Source: an uncultured Neisseriaceae bacterium
Lineage (GTDB): Bacteria > Pseudomonadota > Gammaproteobacteria > Burkholderiales > Neisseriaceae
DNA: 63,290 nt
Assembly (NCBI GenBank): GCA_946481965.1
Contig: CAMLPN010000006.1
Span: 1 to 63,290, forward strand
Reading direction: 5' to 3'
A program made the translations under genes and the position numbers. Of this stretch, positions 9,308 through 19,795 are shown piece by piece (positions within the stretch are counted from its first letter, which is position 1; each line of letters opens with the position of its first letter). The notes below the pieces were generated by a model. That model was given only the letters and a program-made list of their open reading frames with translations. It did no database searches and was not told where the DNA came from.

Positions 9308-10345
9308 ATGATGGATATGGGTGGATTAGCAAACGTTATTGAGCGTCACTGGAAATACCGTAATCAATTTCTTGCAGTATTGTTATGGCCCTTAGCAAGA
9401 ATTTTTCAAAGGATTGCTGCGCTCAGACGCTTTTTTTATCAACATGGCTGGTTGAATGCGGCCAGTCTGCCATGTCCGGTGGTGATAATTGGTAATATAC
9501 ATATTGGCGGGGTAGGAAAAACACCATTGGTAGCAGCAATTGTGCGCGCTTTGCAAAAAAATGATATCAAAGTAGGGATAATTAGTCGTGGTTATGGTCG
9601 AGCCAGCAAGGATACGCTGGTTATTGATGAAGACACATTAGTGACGGCAAGTGGCGATGAGCCTCTGATGCTTTACCGACAACTAAAAGTGCCTGTGGCT
9701 GTTGGTACAACCCGTCTAGCAGCTGGCGAAGCATTATTTAGACTTCACCCTGATCTGCAAGTGCTGATAAGTGACGATGGTTTGCAGCATTATGCACTTA
9801 AGCGCGATTTAGAGATTGTGGTTTTTCCGGCGCGGGATATTGGTAAATCATTAGACTTATTGCCCAATGGACCTTTGCGAGAACCATTAGCGCGAATTAA
9901 TGATGCAGACGGAATATTATTTAGTCAAGGAAATGCAGACGATCTGCATAATCCGGCAATCCGGCATTGGCTAGCTAATAAATGGTGCGGTTACGGTCGC
10001 TTACATTATGGTTCTTTATATCGTTTTAACCAGCCGGAGCAAACAGCCATTCCGGAAGATTTTATCGGTCAACGTTGTGCAGCAATAGCTGCAATTGGTC
10101 GTCCAGAGCGTTTCTTTCAAGCCTTAGAAAATTTGGGTATCGTATTATCAGAGAAAATTGCATTGCCCGATCATGCTCCGATTAGTGCATCTGATTGGCC
10201 GGATGCAGATGTGGTTTTTATTACGGAAAAAGATGCAATTAAACTTTCTCAACCACAGTCTAGAGAATTATGGGTTTTGCCATTAGAGGCTGAAATCATT
10301 CCGGATGTGGCAGCATGGATACAAGAACGGCTGCATCTAAAATAA
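9308..10345 (+). CDS. lpxK: Tetraacyldisaccharide 4'-kinase
   Basis: Inner-membrane kinase adding the 4'-phosphate of lipid A. It has an N-terminal membrane-associating segment, a P-loop-like IGGVGKTPLV near 66, ISRGYGR, then SDDGLQHYALKRDLEIVVF, DPPNGPLREP-type text (LLPNGPLREPLAR) and the C-terminal FITEKDAIKL. At 345 residues it is standard. It heads a lipopolysaccharide-related group with kdsB downstream. Confidence 0.96.
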   Translation: MMDMGGLANVIERHWKYRNQFLAVLLWPLARIFQRIAALRRFFYQHGWLNAASLPCPVVIIGNIHIGGVGKTPLVAAIVRALQKNDIKVGIISRGYGRASKDTLVIDEDTLVTASGDEPLMLYRQLKVPVAVGTTRLAAGEALFRLHPDLQVLISDDGLQHYALKRDLEIVVFPARDIGKSLDLLPNGPLREPLARINDADGILFSQGNADDLHNPAIRHWLANKWCGYGRLHYGSLYRFNQPEQTAIPEDFIGQRCAAIAAIGRPERFFQALENLGIVLSEKIALPDHAPISASDWPDADVVFITEKDAIKLSQPQSRELWVLPLEAEIIPDVAAWIQERLHLK

Positions 10346-10574
10346 ATTATTACTGCTTGTTGGACATTGTTTAGCTGCTTATGCTGGAAAAATATGTCTT
10401 GATGAAGATCTAAGTGGTAGAATTTCCCGATCAGGTTATTTAGTAGCCTATTAGAATCTGAGCTTTATTATTAAAGATTAGTCTTACGACGAAGTAGGGT
10501 AGCACGAATCGACAAGAAGATAGTGAACAATAATAATTTTGTTACGGGTCTTCGTTGTTCCAAAAGGAAACGAT

Positions 10575-10763
10575 ATGCAAAAAAAATATCTGGATATTTT
10601 GGTTTGTCCGCAATGTCAGGGCAAGCTGGAGTGGCATGCTCCAGAACAGGAATTGTGGTGTAAGGCATCACGTCTGGCTTATCCGGTAAAAGACGGTATT
10701 CCGTATATGTTGGTTAATGAAGCGCGGCAATTAACAGCTGAAGAATGTGCTGCTGAAATATGA
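10575..10763 (+). CDS. Trm112 / UPF0434 family small zinc-ribbon-like protein
   Basis: A 62-residue protein starting [14 protein letters not shown]. The start is set by AAAGGAAACGAT just before ATG 10575; a longer reading from 10539 has no such site. The family has an LVCPxC half of a zinc ribbon and a conserved [11 protein letters not shown] centre, both present. The second cysteine pair is incomplete ([11 protein letters not shown]), as in many bacterial members. Its ATGA overlap with kdsB means translational coupling. The role is unproven; eukaryotic Trm112 activates methyltransferases. Confidence 0.9.
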   Translation: MQKKYLDILVCPQCQGKLEWHAPEQELWCKASRLAYPVKDGIPYMLVNEARQLTAEECAAEI

Positions 10764-11524
10764 ATGAATTTATTGTTCTTATTCCGGCACGGCTTTCATC
10801 TACTCGTTTGCCCAATAAAGCGCTGGCTGATATTCATGGTAAACCCATGGTGGTGCGTGTTGCTGAACGTGCTGCCCTGAGTAAGGCAAATCGTGTGGTG
10901 GTGGCAACTGATCACACAGAGATTCTTTCTGCTTGTAGGCAGCATGGAGTGGAAGCGGTGTTAACAGCTGCTGAACATGAAAGCGGTACCCATCGGCTGG
11001 CAGAGGCAGCAGCTATTTTGAATTTATCTGCTGAAACTTGTGTAGTAAATGTACAGGGCGATGAACCCCTTATTGAGCCGGAACTCATTAATGCCATAGC
11101 CTCTCAGCTACAGCAAAGTAATGCACCTATGGCAACAGCAGCTCATGCTTTAACTGATTTTGCCGATTTTATGGATCCTAATTGTGTTAAAGTAGTATTA
11201 GACAAAAATCAAAATGCGCTGTATTTCAGTCGTGCGCCTATTCCATGGCCTCGTGATGTTATGCGAAAAGGTGAAGAAATTATTCCTAGCACTGTGGCTG
11301 TCTACCGCCATATTGGTCTATATGGTTATCGAGTGAAATTTTTAAGTCAATATATTAGTCTGGCACCTTCTCCTTTAGAGCATATTGAATCACTGGAACA
11401 ATTGCGAGTGTTGTGGCATGGATATAACATTGCCGTCCAAATCACTCAGCATGCTCCTGCTGCCGGGGTAGATACGGTTGCAGATTTGCAGCGGGTATTA
11501 ACTTCCTGGGCGGAAAAAAATTAA
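10760..11524 (+). CDS. kdsB: 3-deoxy-manno-octulosonate cytidylyltransferase (CMP-KDO synthetase)
   Basis: Activates KDO for inner-core lipopolysaccharide. It begins with the nucleotidyltransferase signature [18 protein letters not shown], then [13 protein letters not shown] and [12 protein letters not shown]. At 254 residues it is normal length. It overlaps the Trm112-like gene by 4 bases. A lipopolysaccharide-bearing Gram-negative is implied, in agreement with lpxK and lptE. Confidence 0.97.
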   Translation: MNEFIVLIPARLSSTRLPNKALADIHGKPMVVRVAERAALSKANRVVVATDHTEILSACRQHGVEAVLTAAEHESGTHRLAEAAAILNLSAETCVVNVQGDEPLIEPELINAIASQLQQSNAPMATAAHALTDFADFMDPNCVKVVLDKNQNALYFSRAPIPWPRDVMRKGEEIIPSTVAVYRHIGLYGYRVKFLSQYISLAPSPLEHIESLEQLRVLWHGYNIAVQITQHAPAAGVDTVADLQRVLTSWAEKN

Positions 11525-11753
11525 TCTGAAGCACCATTCTCATACTGATTAAGTAAAATCAAAGTCAATTCTTATTGCATTGTCTATTTCTGATGTATAA
11601 GATTATTTATTTACGGTTCTATCAAGTTATTACTACTAAATATATAAATTATTATGTAGCTATAAATAATGTAGCGACATAGCAGATAAAATCAAAACAA
11701 GGTAAATTCTTTTCAGCTTTTGTTGTATATCAATATTATTTTCAGGAAAATAA

Positions 11754-12401
<648 letters not shown>

Positions 12402-12409
12402 TGTTCTGC

Positions 12410-12450
12410 AAAGCTGCCTGATACATAGTATCAAGGCAGCTTTAATCTCA
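12410..12450 (+). terminator. Hairpin terminator after adk
   Basis: Arms AAAGCTGCCTGATAC and GTATCAAGGCAGCTTT pair over 15 bp with a single bulged A and a 3-base loop, followed by TTTAAT. The stem is very stable but the U tract short. Confidence 0.7.
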
Positions 12451-12548
12451 TCAGACTGTCTACACCTAATAGTTAAAATGTCAATAAAGTAGAAGACAGA
12501 ACTTATTTTTTCATACAATCACTGAATTTTTACCGGAGAGAATATCTG

Positions 12549-13076
12549 ATGAAGTACGCTAAAACTATATTAACCACATTGCTGTTGGTTTGTAACTTGG
12601 CTTATGCTCGCAATGATGATGGTTACAACCAGTTCTACATCGGTCCGGATGAAGATACGCCATGGCAGGAACAGGTTGTAGCATTGCCTGCTTATCCGAA
12701 AGGAAATGAACAATGGGCTGATATTTATGTCAGCCAAACCTACAGTGGTAAGCCCAAAATCATGCTGGATAATATCATGATTAACACAGATAGAACTGTA
12801 CACTATATTTTGAACCAGCAATCTGACGAGGGCATTAATAACATTACTGCCGAAGCCATCCATTGTAAAAGTCACAGTGTGAAAATATTCGCTTATGGTG
12901 AAGATGTTAATAAACGCTGGATTCAACCCCGCAAAAGTGATTGGAAAGTGATTGGTACGACCCTAAATCAATTGGACAAAGTTCGTTCAGTCTTATACCA
13001 AACATTTTGTGAAGATGGATTACCCTTTAACCAAAAAGAATTAATGGAACGTATCAAAACACGGGCAATGCGATAA
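12549..13076 (+). CDS. CNP1-like family exported protein
   Basis: 175 residues with signal peptide (cleavage after NLAYA). The layout matches the CNP1-like family: PWQEQVVALPAYP near the N-terminus, VHYILNQQSDEGINNITAEAIHCKS in the middle (the family's SxxGxxNxxxExxxC core), and a late cysteine at FCEDG that could pair with the core cysteine. Function is unknown; it was first noticed next to cryptic neisserial genes. RBS CCGGAGAG precedes the ATG. Probably periplasmic. Confidence 0.8.
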   Translation: MKYAKTILTTLLLVCNLAYARNDDGYNQFYIGPDEDTPWQEQVVALPAYPKGNEQWADIYVSQTYSGKPKIMLDNIMINTDRTVHYILNQQSDEGINNITAEAIHCKSHSVKIFAYGEDVNKRWIQPRKSDWKVIGTTLNQLDKVRSVLYQTFCEDGLPFNQKELMERIKTRAMR

Positions 13077-13091
13077 CAGAAAGTCTAATTT

Positions 13092-13880
13092 ATGAGCTGG
13101 CTAAGCGATATTCATATTTGGTGGCTATTATTGATCGGTTTTTTTGCCGGATTGATGGATGCAGCTGTCGGTGGTGGTGGTTTGCTGCAAATACCCGGAT
13201 TATTCAGTGCTTTGCCAGCGAGTACTAGCGTCCCAGCAGTGATGGGGGTAAATAAATTTGCCTCCGCCAGCGGAACTTGTGTCGCTGCAATGCAATATAC
13301 CAGACGTATTCCGGTACCATGGGCGATGTTATTACCGGCAGCTGTGCTGGCTTATATTTGTTCTTATTTGGGATCGCATGTAGTAGTTTATTTACCTACA
13401 GCATGGTTAAAACCTACCATTCTGGTCATTTTGATATTAATGGCGCTGTATACTTTTTTGAAAAAGGATTTAGGTCAGATTCAGCGCCAAACCCAGCTTA
13501 CCCGGCGTGAGCATGGTTTAGGTTTACTCATGGGCGCACTGATTGGCTTTTATGACGGGGTATTCGGTCCGGGTACAGGGAGTTTTTTGTCTTTTATTTT
13601 TGTGCGCTTCTTTGGCTTTGACTTTATTACAGCAACAGCATCTTCCAAAGTCATCAATTTGACCACTAATTTAGCTGCATTATGCTATTTTATTCCCAAT
13701 AATTTTGTAATCTGGCACTGGGCGATACCACTTGCGATTGCCAATTTATGTGGCGGGGTGATTGGTGCCAAACTGGCGATGCGTGGCGGTAGTAAATTAT
13801 TGCGCAAAGGCTTTATTATTTTGCTGTGTATCATGATTGGAAAATTTGCGCTGGATTTATTTCCTTCAGTTTTAAATTAG
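13092..13880 (+). CDS. TSUP / TauE-SafE family membrane permease
   Basis: 262 residues with about eight membrane segments. Contains the family's two repeat motifs, GFFAGLMDAAVGGGGLLQIP near 17-36 and GALIGFYDGVFGPGTGSF near 149-166. Members export or import sulfur-containing anions such as sulfite or sulfoacetate; substrate here is unknown. Only 15 bases follow the CNP1-like gene, so the two are probably co-transcribed. Its stop is one base from the stop of the convergent tadA. Confidence 0.93.
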   Translation: MSWLSDIHIWWLLLIGFFAGLMDAAVGGGGLLQIPGLFSALPASTSVPAVMGVNKFASASGTCVAAMQYTRRIPVPWAMLLPAAVLAYICSYLGSHVVVYLPTAWLKPTILVILILMALYTFLKKDLGQIQRQTQLTRREHGLGLLMGALIGFYDGVFGPGTGSFLSFIFVRFFGFDFITATASSKVINLTTNLAALCYFIPNNFVIWHWAIPLAIANLCGGVIGAKLAMRGGSKLLRKGFIILLCIMIGKFALDLFPSVLN

Positions 13881-13881
13881 A

Positions 13882-14607
13882 TTAATGACGTTTTTTTTGG
13901 AAAAACTCCTGTAATAATTGTTGGCTTTCTGCAGCCATTATTCCACCTAATATGGCAGTATGGGAATTGAGCTGGCGATTAGCGAATAGATTTATGACAC
14001 TTCCGGCTGCACCAGTTTTGCTTTCTGTAGCTGCATAAATTACTCGTCTAACTCTCGCTTGTATCAGAGCGCTGGCACACATAGCACACGGTTCCAACGT
14101 GACATAGACATCGCAATGCTGCAATCTATAATTTGCCAGAGTTTTACCGGCAGCACTTAAGGCCTGTATTTCAGCATGGTGGCTAATATTATGGTCAGTG
14201 ATACAACGATTAAAGCCAAAACCAACCAATTTATTTTCATGTACCACTATAGCACCCACTGGCACTTCATTTAATAATAATGCTTGTTGTGCTGCGTTCA
14301 GAGCATGCTGCATCCATTGCTGCATAATTGTTTCAACAGGAAATACTGCTACTGGCGGGTGTAATTTTAGCTGTTTGCGCCAGTATTCTTTTTCTGCTGA
14401 AGTTATGTTCTGTGCTGAACGATTCTCTGTTATGGCTATGAATTGCCATAATAAACTCTCGGTACAACCAGAACTGATGCTTTTAAATTGAAAAAATGCT
14501 GTTAGCGCGCCACGCAGTTGCAAATCTTCTACACTATTGATATCCAGATGTTTCAGAACAGCTATGGTTTTGGGTGCCAGCGGTGGCGTAGTTAACGGCG
14601 TTTTCAT
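13882..14607 (-). CDS. tadA: tRNA-specific adenosine deaminase with N-terminal TfoX-C-like domain
   Basis: Deaminates A34 to inosine in tRNA-Arg(ACG). The C-terminal deaminase domain carries the zinc site HAEIQAL and PCAMCASALIQARVRRVIY. The first ~85 residues (PLAPKTIAVLKHLDINSVEDLQLRGALTAF as a fragmentary pattern: LAPKT, INSVEDL, LRGAL) look like the helix-hairpin-helix C-terminal domain of TfoX-type proteins, an arrangement I associate with Neisseriaceae TadA of about 240 residues. I chose ATG 14607 (241 aa); an in-frame TTG at 14646 is less likely. Confidence 0.92.
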   Translation of the reverse strand: MKTPLTTPPLAPKTIAVLKHLDINSVEDLQLRGALTAFFQFKSISSGCTESLLWQFIAITENRSAQNITSAEKEYWRKQLKLHPPVAVFPVETIMQQWMQHALNAAQQALLLNEVPVGAIVVHENKLVGFGFNRCITDHNISHHAEIQALSAAGKTLANYRLQHCDVYVTLEPCAMCASALIQARVRRVIYAATESKTGAAGSVINLFANRQLNSHTAILGGIMAAESQQLLQEFFQKKRH

Positions 14608-14729
14608 AAATAAAATGTTACTATAATTATTAGCATTTGGGTTCAAATGGGGATAGAAGCAAGTTTTAATTTATAGTTGATCACTAATTCAGGGAAAAAC
14701 ATATTTTTAACTATGCAACGTATCTAAAT

Positions 14730-15773
14730 CTAAGAAATGTTAGTAGAAATATTATTGTTAACTTGCTCACTGAGCGCTTGCACAATAGCTGCCTGATGCA
14801 CCTCATCACTATAACCCTGATTCTGTTCAGGACTAATTCCTAATTTCAAAAATAAAGCATTATCTTTCTCGACTTGAGGATTGGTTGTGGTGAGCAATTT
14901 ATCCCCATAAAATATTGAATTTGCCCCTGCTAAAAAAGCCAGTGCCTGCATTTGCTCATTCATTTTTTCCCGCCCAGCTGATAATCGTATATGTGATTTA
15001 GGCATCATAATCCGAGCTACTGCCAGCATTCTGATAAAATCAAATGGTTCAATATCCTTCTCATCTGCTAATGGTGTACCCTTAACTTTAACTAAATTAT
15101 TAATAGGAACACTTTCTGGATGTTCATCCAGATTAGCCAATTGAATTAATAAACTGGCTCGGTCTTTTAACGTCTCTCCCATGCCCAGAATTCCTCCTGA
15201 ACAAATTTTAATACCAGCTTCTCTGACGTAAGCCAATGTTTGCAAACGTTCGCTATAGGTACGAGTGGTAATAATGTTTTGGTAAAATTCTGGTGAAGTA
15301 TCTAAATTGTGATTATAGAAATCTAAGCCAGCATCGGCTAAAGCGTAAGCCTGTAGTTGTGTTAGTTGTCCCAAAGTCATACAGGTTTCCATGCCCAGTG
15401 CTTTAACTCCTTTTACCATCTCCAGTACATAAGGCATATCCCGCTTAGTAGGATGTTTCCATGCCGCGCCCATGCAAAACCGTGTTGCCCCTATTGCTTT
15501 AGCTGCTTTAGCTTTCTCAATGACTTTTTGAACTTCGAGTAATTTTTCTTTATCTAGTCCGGTATCGTAATGTATCGACTGCGGACAATATTTACAATCT
15601 TCAGGACATGCTCCAGTTTTTATTGATAACAGGGTAGAAATCTGCACTTTATTAGCATCAAAATATTGCCGATGTATTGTTTGGGCTTTGAAAATCAAAT
15701 CATTAAATGGTAGTTGAAAAATTTCCATTACTTCAGGTAATGTCCAGTCATGACGAATGGCATTTGAAGACAT
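14730..15773 (-). CDS. bioB: Biotin synthase
   Basis: Radical-SAM enzyme inserting sulfur into dethiobiotin. CxxxCxxC ([12 protein letters not shown]) gives Cys56, Cys60, Cys63 for the 4Fe-4S cluster; later [11 protein letters not shown] and the conserved [16 protein letters not shown] supply the 2Fe-2S arginine ligand region. 347 residues is standard. It stands apart from other biotin genes here. AAGGA precedes the ATG and a promoter within an inverted repeat lies just upstream. Confidence 0.97.
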   Translation of the reverse strand: MSSNAIRHDWTLPEVMEIFQLPFNDLIFKAQTIHRQYFDANKVQISTLLSIKTGACPEDCKYCPQSIHYDTGLDKEKLLEVQKVIEKAKAAKAIGATRFCMGAAWKHPTKRDMPYVLEMVKGVKALGMETCMTLGQLTQLQAYALADAGLDFYNHNLDTSPEFYQNIITTRTYSERLQTLAYVREAGIKICSGGILGMGETLKDRASLLIQLANLDEHPESVPINNLVKVKGTPLADEKDIEPFDFIRMLAVARIMMPKSHIRLSAGREKMNEQMQALAFLAGANSIFYGDKLLTTTNPQVEKDNALFLKLGISPEQNQGYSDEVHQAAIVQALSEQVNNNISTNIS

Positions 15774-15799
15774 AAAGCTTCCTTTAAACTATAAGCATA

Positions 15800-15841
15800 A
15801 ATTGACATGACATCATAATGTCTAATGCTATCATGTCAATT
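15800..15841 (-). promoter_or_regulatory. bioB promoter embedded in an 11-bp inverted repeat (candidate operator)
   Basis: Arms AATTGACATGA (15800-15810) and TCATGTCAATT (15831-15841) are perfect complements 20 bases apart. On the minus strand one arm supplies -35 TTGACA (15839-15834) and, 16 bases on, -10 TATGAT (15817-15812) follows. Transcription would start inside the other arm. A dimeric repressor bound here would block bioB; whether it is BirA, which uses spaced half-sites in other bacteria, is unknown. The divergent SDR starts 119 bases away. Confidence 0.6.
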
Positions 15842-15959
15842 AATTTCATGAATAAAGTTTGGCCTTAGATGAATTTTGTTTAGATTTTTTCCTGTAAAAG
15901 AAAAGTGTATGATTACTGTTTGGCTATAAGCTCAGATCAATCTGAAAAGGGAATCTATT

Positions 15960-16679
15960 ATGAAAAGCTGCGTAATTATTAGTGGTCATAGTCGTGGTCT
16001 AGGTCGTGCTTTGACAGAATTATATCTGCGTCAGGGTAGAAAAGTTATTGGTTTATCGCGTAAGGGCTGGGAAGATTCCCCAGAAAAATTTGTAGAGTAT
16101 TCGATAGACTTTACCGATCCAGAGGCCTTATCCGTTTTGTTACGTTCAGCTTCCTGGCAAAATAACCTTAGCGATATAGATGAATTAATATTGATTAATA
16201 ATGCCGGGACAGTGGAACCAACAGCCTTGGCTGGACTGCAAGACAGCGAGGCTATTATTCATGCAATTAATATTAATGTTACGGCTCCCATTTTGCTTAC
16301 CAATGCAGTTATTGCCATGGCAACACAAGCTACAGACATTCGTATTGCTCATATCAGCAGCGGTGCTGGCCGACATGCTATATCCGGCTGGAGCGTTTAT
16401 GGAGCTACTAAGGCAGCTTTAGATCAACATGCCGCAGTGATAGCCACAGAACAACACAAGCATGTACGTATTGCCAGTATTGCCCCCGGAGTCGTGGATA
16501 CTGACATGCAGCAAAATATTCGTGCTGCTGATGCTAAATTATTTCCAGATGTACAAAATTTTATTAATATGAAAGCAAATAACAAGTTACAAGGTACTAC
16601 TGATACAGCACAATCAATTGCTACCATGATAGCGGCTGCAGAATATGGGCAGGTAGTGAAACGAGATGTAAGAGAATAA
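15960..16679 (+). CDS. Short-chain dehydrogenase/reductase
   Basis: 239-residue Rossmann oxidoreductase. The cofactor glycine motif is SGHSRGLGRAL (8-18), NNAG follows near 80, and the catalytic YGATK near 141 is preceded by the active-site serine (HISSGAG). Sequence feel is of the sepiapterin-reductase/YueD-like subgroup, but the substrate cannot be assigned. AAAAGGGAATC gives a good ribosome-binding site. trmA follows after 48 bases. Confidence 0.9.
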   Translation: MKSCVIISGHSRGLGRALTELYLRQGRKVIGLSRKGWEDSPEKFVEYSIDFTDPEALSVLLRSASWQNNLSDIDELILINNAGTVEPTALAGLQDSEAIIHAININVTAPILLTNAVIAMATQATDIRIAHISSGAGRHAISGWSVYGATKAALDQHAAVIATEQHKHVRIASIAPGVVDTDMQQNIRAADAKLFPDVQNFINMKANNKLQGTTDTAQSIATMIAAAEYGQVVKRDVRE

Positions 16680-16727
16680 ATTGAGCTTTGTTATAATAGT
16701 TTCCTTTTGCTTTTCTGAGCTGCTTTA

Positions 16728-17819
16728 ATGACTACAGATGCCTATCAACTACAGTTAAATAACAAAGAGCACTATTTTAACAGTCTGTTTACTGATTGTA
16801 ATTTACCAGCTTTGGAAATTTTTCCTTCTGTTGCAAAACACTATCGTATGCGGGCTGAGTTCCGCATCTGGCACGATGATGACTCTTGTTGTTATGCCAT
16901 GTTTTCAGCCGGAGACAAAGCTGGTAAGGGTAAAGTTCATAAATTAGAGAATTTTGATGTTGCCCATCATCATATTAATGATTTGATGCCGAAATTGCTG
17001 GAACAAATCCGGCAACTACCGATTCTGCGTAATCGCCTATTTCAGGCTGAGTTTTTAACAACGCTGGCGGGGCAAACGCTCGTAACCTTGATCTACCATA
17101 AGGTTTTGGATGACGAATGGAGTCTTGCAGCCAATCAGCTGGCTAACCAACTTGGAATTTATCTAATCGGACGCAGTCGTGGGCAAAAAATTGTGGTCAA
17201 TCAAGACTATGTGCTGGAAAAATTAACAGTTCACGATGAAGTGTTTCAGTATAAACAAATGGAAGGGAGTTTTACTCAGCCAAATGCTGAAATTTGTCAG
17301 CATATGCTTAAGTGGGCTTGTGATGTAGCTAAAGAAATCCCTCACGGTGATTTACTGGAACTGTATTGTGGCAATGGCAATTTTACTTTGCCTTTATCCC
17401 GCCATTTTAAACGTGTTCTGGCTACCGAAGTGTCCAAAACATCCGTACAGGCTGCACGCTGGAATATAGCCACAATGGGAGCAAAGAATATTGCGCTGGC
17501 ACGATTATCTGCTGAAGAATTTACGCAGGCGTATCAAGGTGTGCGTTTATTTAAGCGTATGACTGATGAAAAAATTGATCTGAACAATTATGCATTCAGT
17601 ACAGTATTTGTTGATCCTCCCAGAGCTGGTATTGACGAGCAAACGCTTAGATTATTGCAGAATTTTGATAATATTATTTATGTTTCCTGCAATCCGGTAA
17701 CTTTGCATGCTAATCTCCATACCTTGATGCAAACACATATGCCGAAACGAGTCGCTTTATTTGATCAATTTCCCTTTACGCCACATATTGAATCAGGGGT
17801 CTGGTTACAGCGCCAATAA
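16728..17819 (+). CDS. trmA: tRNA (uracil-54-C5)-methyltransferase
   Basis: Makes ribothymidine at position 54 of tRNAs. Gamma-proteobacterial-type TrmA length (363 residues). SAM motif LLELYCGNGNFTLPLS near 206, VFVDPPRAG near 296, catalytic cysteine in YVSCNP near 322, and the C-terminal catalytic glutamate in HIESGVWL. No TRAM domain, in keeping with TrmA rather than RlmD. A bidirectional terminator separates it from convergent aspS. Confidence 0.96.
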   Translation: MTTDAYQLQLNNKEHYFNSLFTDCNLPALEIFPSVAKHYRMRAEFRIWHDDDSCCYAMFSAGDKAGKGKVHKLENFDVAHHHINDLMPKLLEQIRQLPILRNRLFQAEFLTTLAGQTLVTLIYHKVLDDEWSLAANQLANQLGIYLIGRSRGQKIVVNQDYVLEKLTVHDEVFQYKQMEGSFTQPNAEICQHMLKWACDVAKEIPHGDLLELYCGNGNFTLPLSRHFKRVLATEVSKTSVQAARWNIATMGAKNIALARLSAEEFTQAYQGVRLFKRMTDEKIDLNNYAFSTVFVDPPRAGIDEQTLRLLQNFDNIIYVSCNPVTLHANLHTLMQTHMPKRVALFDQFPFTPHIESGVWLQRQ

Positions 17820-17876
17820 TATAAACTTTGACGTTAAGCATGTTGGTTGGTGGTTGGTTTGATCATGGAGATATAA

Positions 17877-17907
17877 AAAAAGACTGCTTATTGGAAGCAG
17901 TCTTTTT
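17877..17907. terminator. Bidirectional terminator between trmA and aspS
   Basis: Perfect stem AAAAAGACTGCTT / AAGCAGTCTTTTT with 5-base loop ATTGG. The A-run and T-run give a U tract in either direction, serving both convergent genes. Confidence 0.9.
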
Positions 17908-17923
17908 ATTCATATTAACACAA

Positions 17924-19732
17924 TTATTTTTGTTCTTCGGTTTGTACTTTTTGACGTAAACGTAAGCCTAATTCACGTAATTGTTTTTCATCTACATGAT
18001 TTGGCGCATCTACCAGTAAATCCTGTGAACGTTGTGTTTTCGGGAAAGCAATAACATCACGAATAGATTCAGCTCCGGCCATTAAGGTTACCAATCGATC
18101 CAGACCAAAGGCCAGACCGCCATGAGGAGGAGCACCGTATTTCAGATTGCTGAGCAGGAAGCCAAATTTATTTTGCTGTTCTTCGGGACTGATATTTAAT
18201 GCAGCAAAAACTTTTTCCTGTATATCTGCACGATGAATACGGATTGAACCACCACCAATTTCCCAGCCATTTAATACCATATCATAGGCGCGAGCAAGAC
18301 AGTTTTCGGGATCTGTAGCCAGCAAATCTTCATGACCGGCTTTCGGTGCGGTAAATGGATGATGCATAGCTGACCAGCGGTTTTCTTCTTCATCATATTC
18401 GAACATAGGAAAATCCACTACCCATAACGGACGCCATTCATCAGTAAAATAGCCATTTTCGCCACCGTGCTCATGACCAATTTTGATTCGCAGTGCGCCT
18501 ATAGCTTCATTAACCACTTTTGCCTTATCCGCACCAAAGAAGATAATGTCACCATTTTGGGCATTGGTTTTTTCAATAATGGTTTGCAATACCTGATCAG
18601 ATAAGAATTTAACAATGGGTGATTGTAGGCCACTATCTTCAGTATTATTGATTTTGCTGATGTCATTAACTTTAATATAAGCTAATCCTTTGGCGCCATA
18701 AATACCCACAAATTCGGTATAGGTATCGATTTCTTTACGACTTAATTTGGCACCATTTGGCACGCGTAACGCCACAACCCGACCATTTTTCATATCAGCA
18801 GCAGCACGGAATACTTTGAATTCTTCCGTTTTCATTTCTTCGGTTAACTCTGTAAATTTCAGATCTACGCGTAGATCCGGTTTATCAGAACCATACCAAT
18901 ACATGGCCTCGTTCCATGTCATGCGTGGGAATTTAGGCAGATCAATCGTCAATGCTTCCTGAAAAACAGTTTTTACCATGTTTTCAGTAATATCCATGAT
19001 TTCTTCTTCATTCAGAAAAGAAGTTTCAAGGTCAATCTGGGTAAATTCTGGCTGACGATCAGCACGTAAATCTTCGTCACGGAAGCATTTGACGATCTGA
19101 TAATAACGATCAAAACCAGCTACCATCAGAAGTTGTTTAAATAACTGCGGAGATTGTGGTAAAGCAAAAAATTCACCCGGAAATACCCGACTGGGTACTA
19201 GATAATCTCGGGCACCCTCTGGAGTTGAACGGGTTAACATAGGTGTTTCGATATCTATAAAACCCTGACTATCTAGATAGCGACGCACGCTCATAGCTAC
19301 ACGATAGCGCAAACGCAGATTGTTTTGCATGATCGGGCGACGTAAGTCAATGATGCGGTTAGTCAGGCGAACATTTTCACTAATATTTTCATCATCAATT
19401 AAAAACGGAGGAGTAGCCGCTGTATTTAAAATTTCGATTTCTTTAGCCAGTAGTTCAATACCACCGGAGATCATTTTGTCATTTTTAGTGCCTTCTGGAC
19501 GAGCGCGAACACGTCCAGTAATGCTTAAAACGTATTCATTTCGAGCAGAATCAGCCAATGCAAATGCTTCAGGAGTATCGGGATCAATGACTACCTGTAT
19601 AATGCCTTCGCGATCGCGTAAATCAATAAAGATGACGCCGCCATGATCACGACGCCGATGCACCCATCCTTTGACAGTGACGGTTTGATCCAGATAGTTT
19701 TCATTAATTAGACCACAATAGTTTGTTCGCAT
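17924..19732 (-). CDS. aspS: Aspartyl-tRNA synthetase (bacterial type)
   Basis: 602-residue class II synthetase. N-terminal OB anticodon-binding fold ([22 protein letters not shown]), class II motif 2 ([22 protein letters not shown]), the bacterial GAD insertion (about 290-420), and motif 3 [15 protein letters not shown]. Because GatCAB is encoded further along, this AspRS may be non-discriminating and also charge tRNA-Asn for amidation; sequence alone here does not prove it. DUF502 lies directly upstream. Confidence 0.97.
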   Translation of the reverse strand: MRTNYCGLINENYLDQTVTVKGWVHRRRDHGGVIFIDLRDREGIIQVVIDPDTPEAFALADSARNEYVLSITGRVRARPEGTKNDKMISGGIELLAKEIEILNTAATPPFLIDDENISENVRLTNRIIDLRRPIMQNNLRLRYRVAMSVRRYLDSQGFIDIETPMLTRSTPEGARDYLVPSRVFPGEFFALPQSPQLFKQLLMVAGFDRYYQIVKCFRDEDLRADRQPEFTQIDLETSFLNEEEIMDITENMVKTVFQEALTIDLPKFPRMTWNEAMYWYGSDKPDLRVDLKFTELTEEMKTEEFKVFRAAADMKNGRVVALRVPNGAKLSRKEIDTYTEFVGIYGAKGLAYIKVNDISKINNTEDSGLQSPIVKFLSDQVLQTIIEKTNAQNGDIIFFGADKAKVVNEAIGALRIKIGHEHGGENGYFTDEWRPLWVVDFPMFEYDEEENRWSAMHHPFTAPKAGHEDLLATDPENCLARAYDMVLNGWEIGGGSIRIHRADIQEKVFAALNISPEEQQNKFGFLLSNLKYGAPPHGGLAFGLDRLVTLMAGAESIRDVIAFPKTQRSQDLLVDAPNHVDEKQLRELGLRLRQKVQTEEQK

Positions 19733-19795
19733 CTTAATGCCTTTGTTACTGTAAATTACAATAAATTAGATTATAGGAAATCTTGTCGGTAATGA

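Noticed and set aside
12454..12548. Second hairpin or small RNA between the adk terminator and the CNP1-like gene
   Set aside because: No stable inverted repeat beyond the adk terminator.
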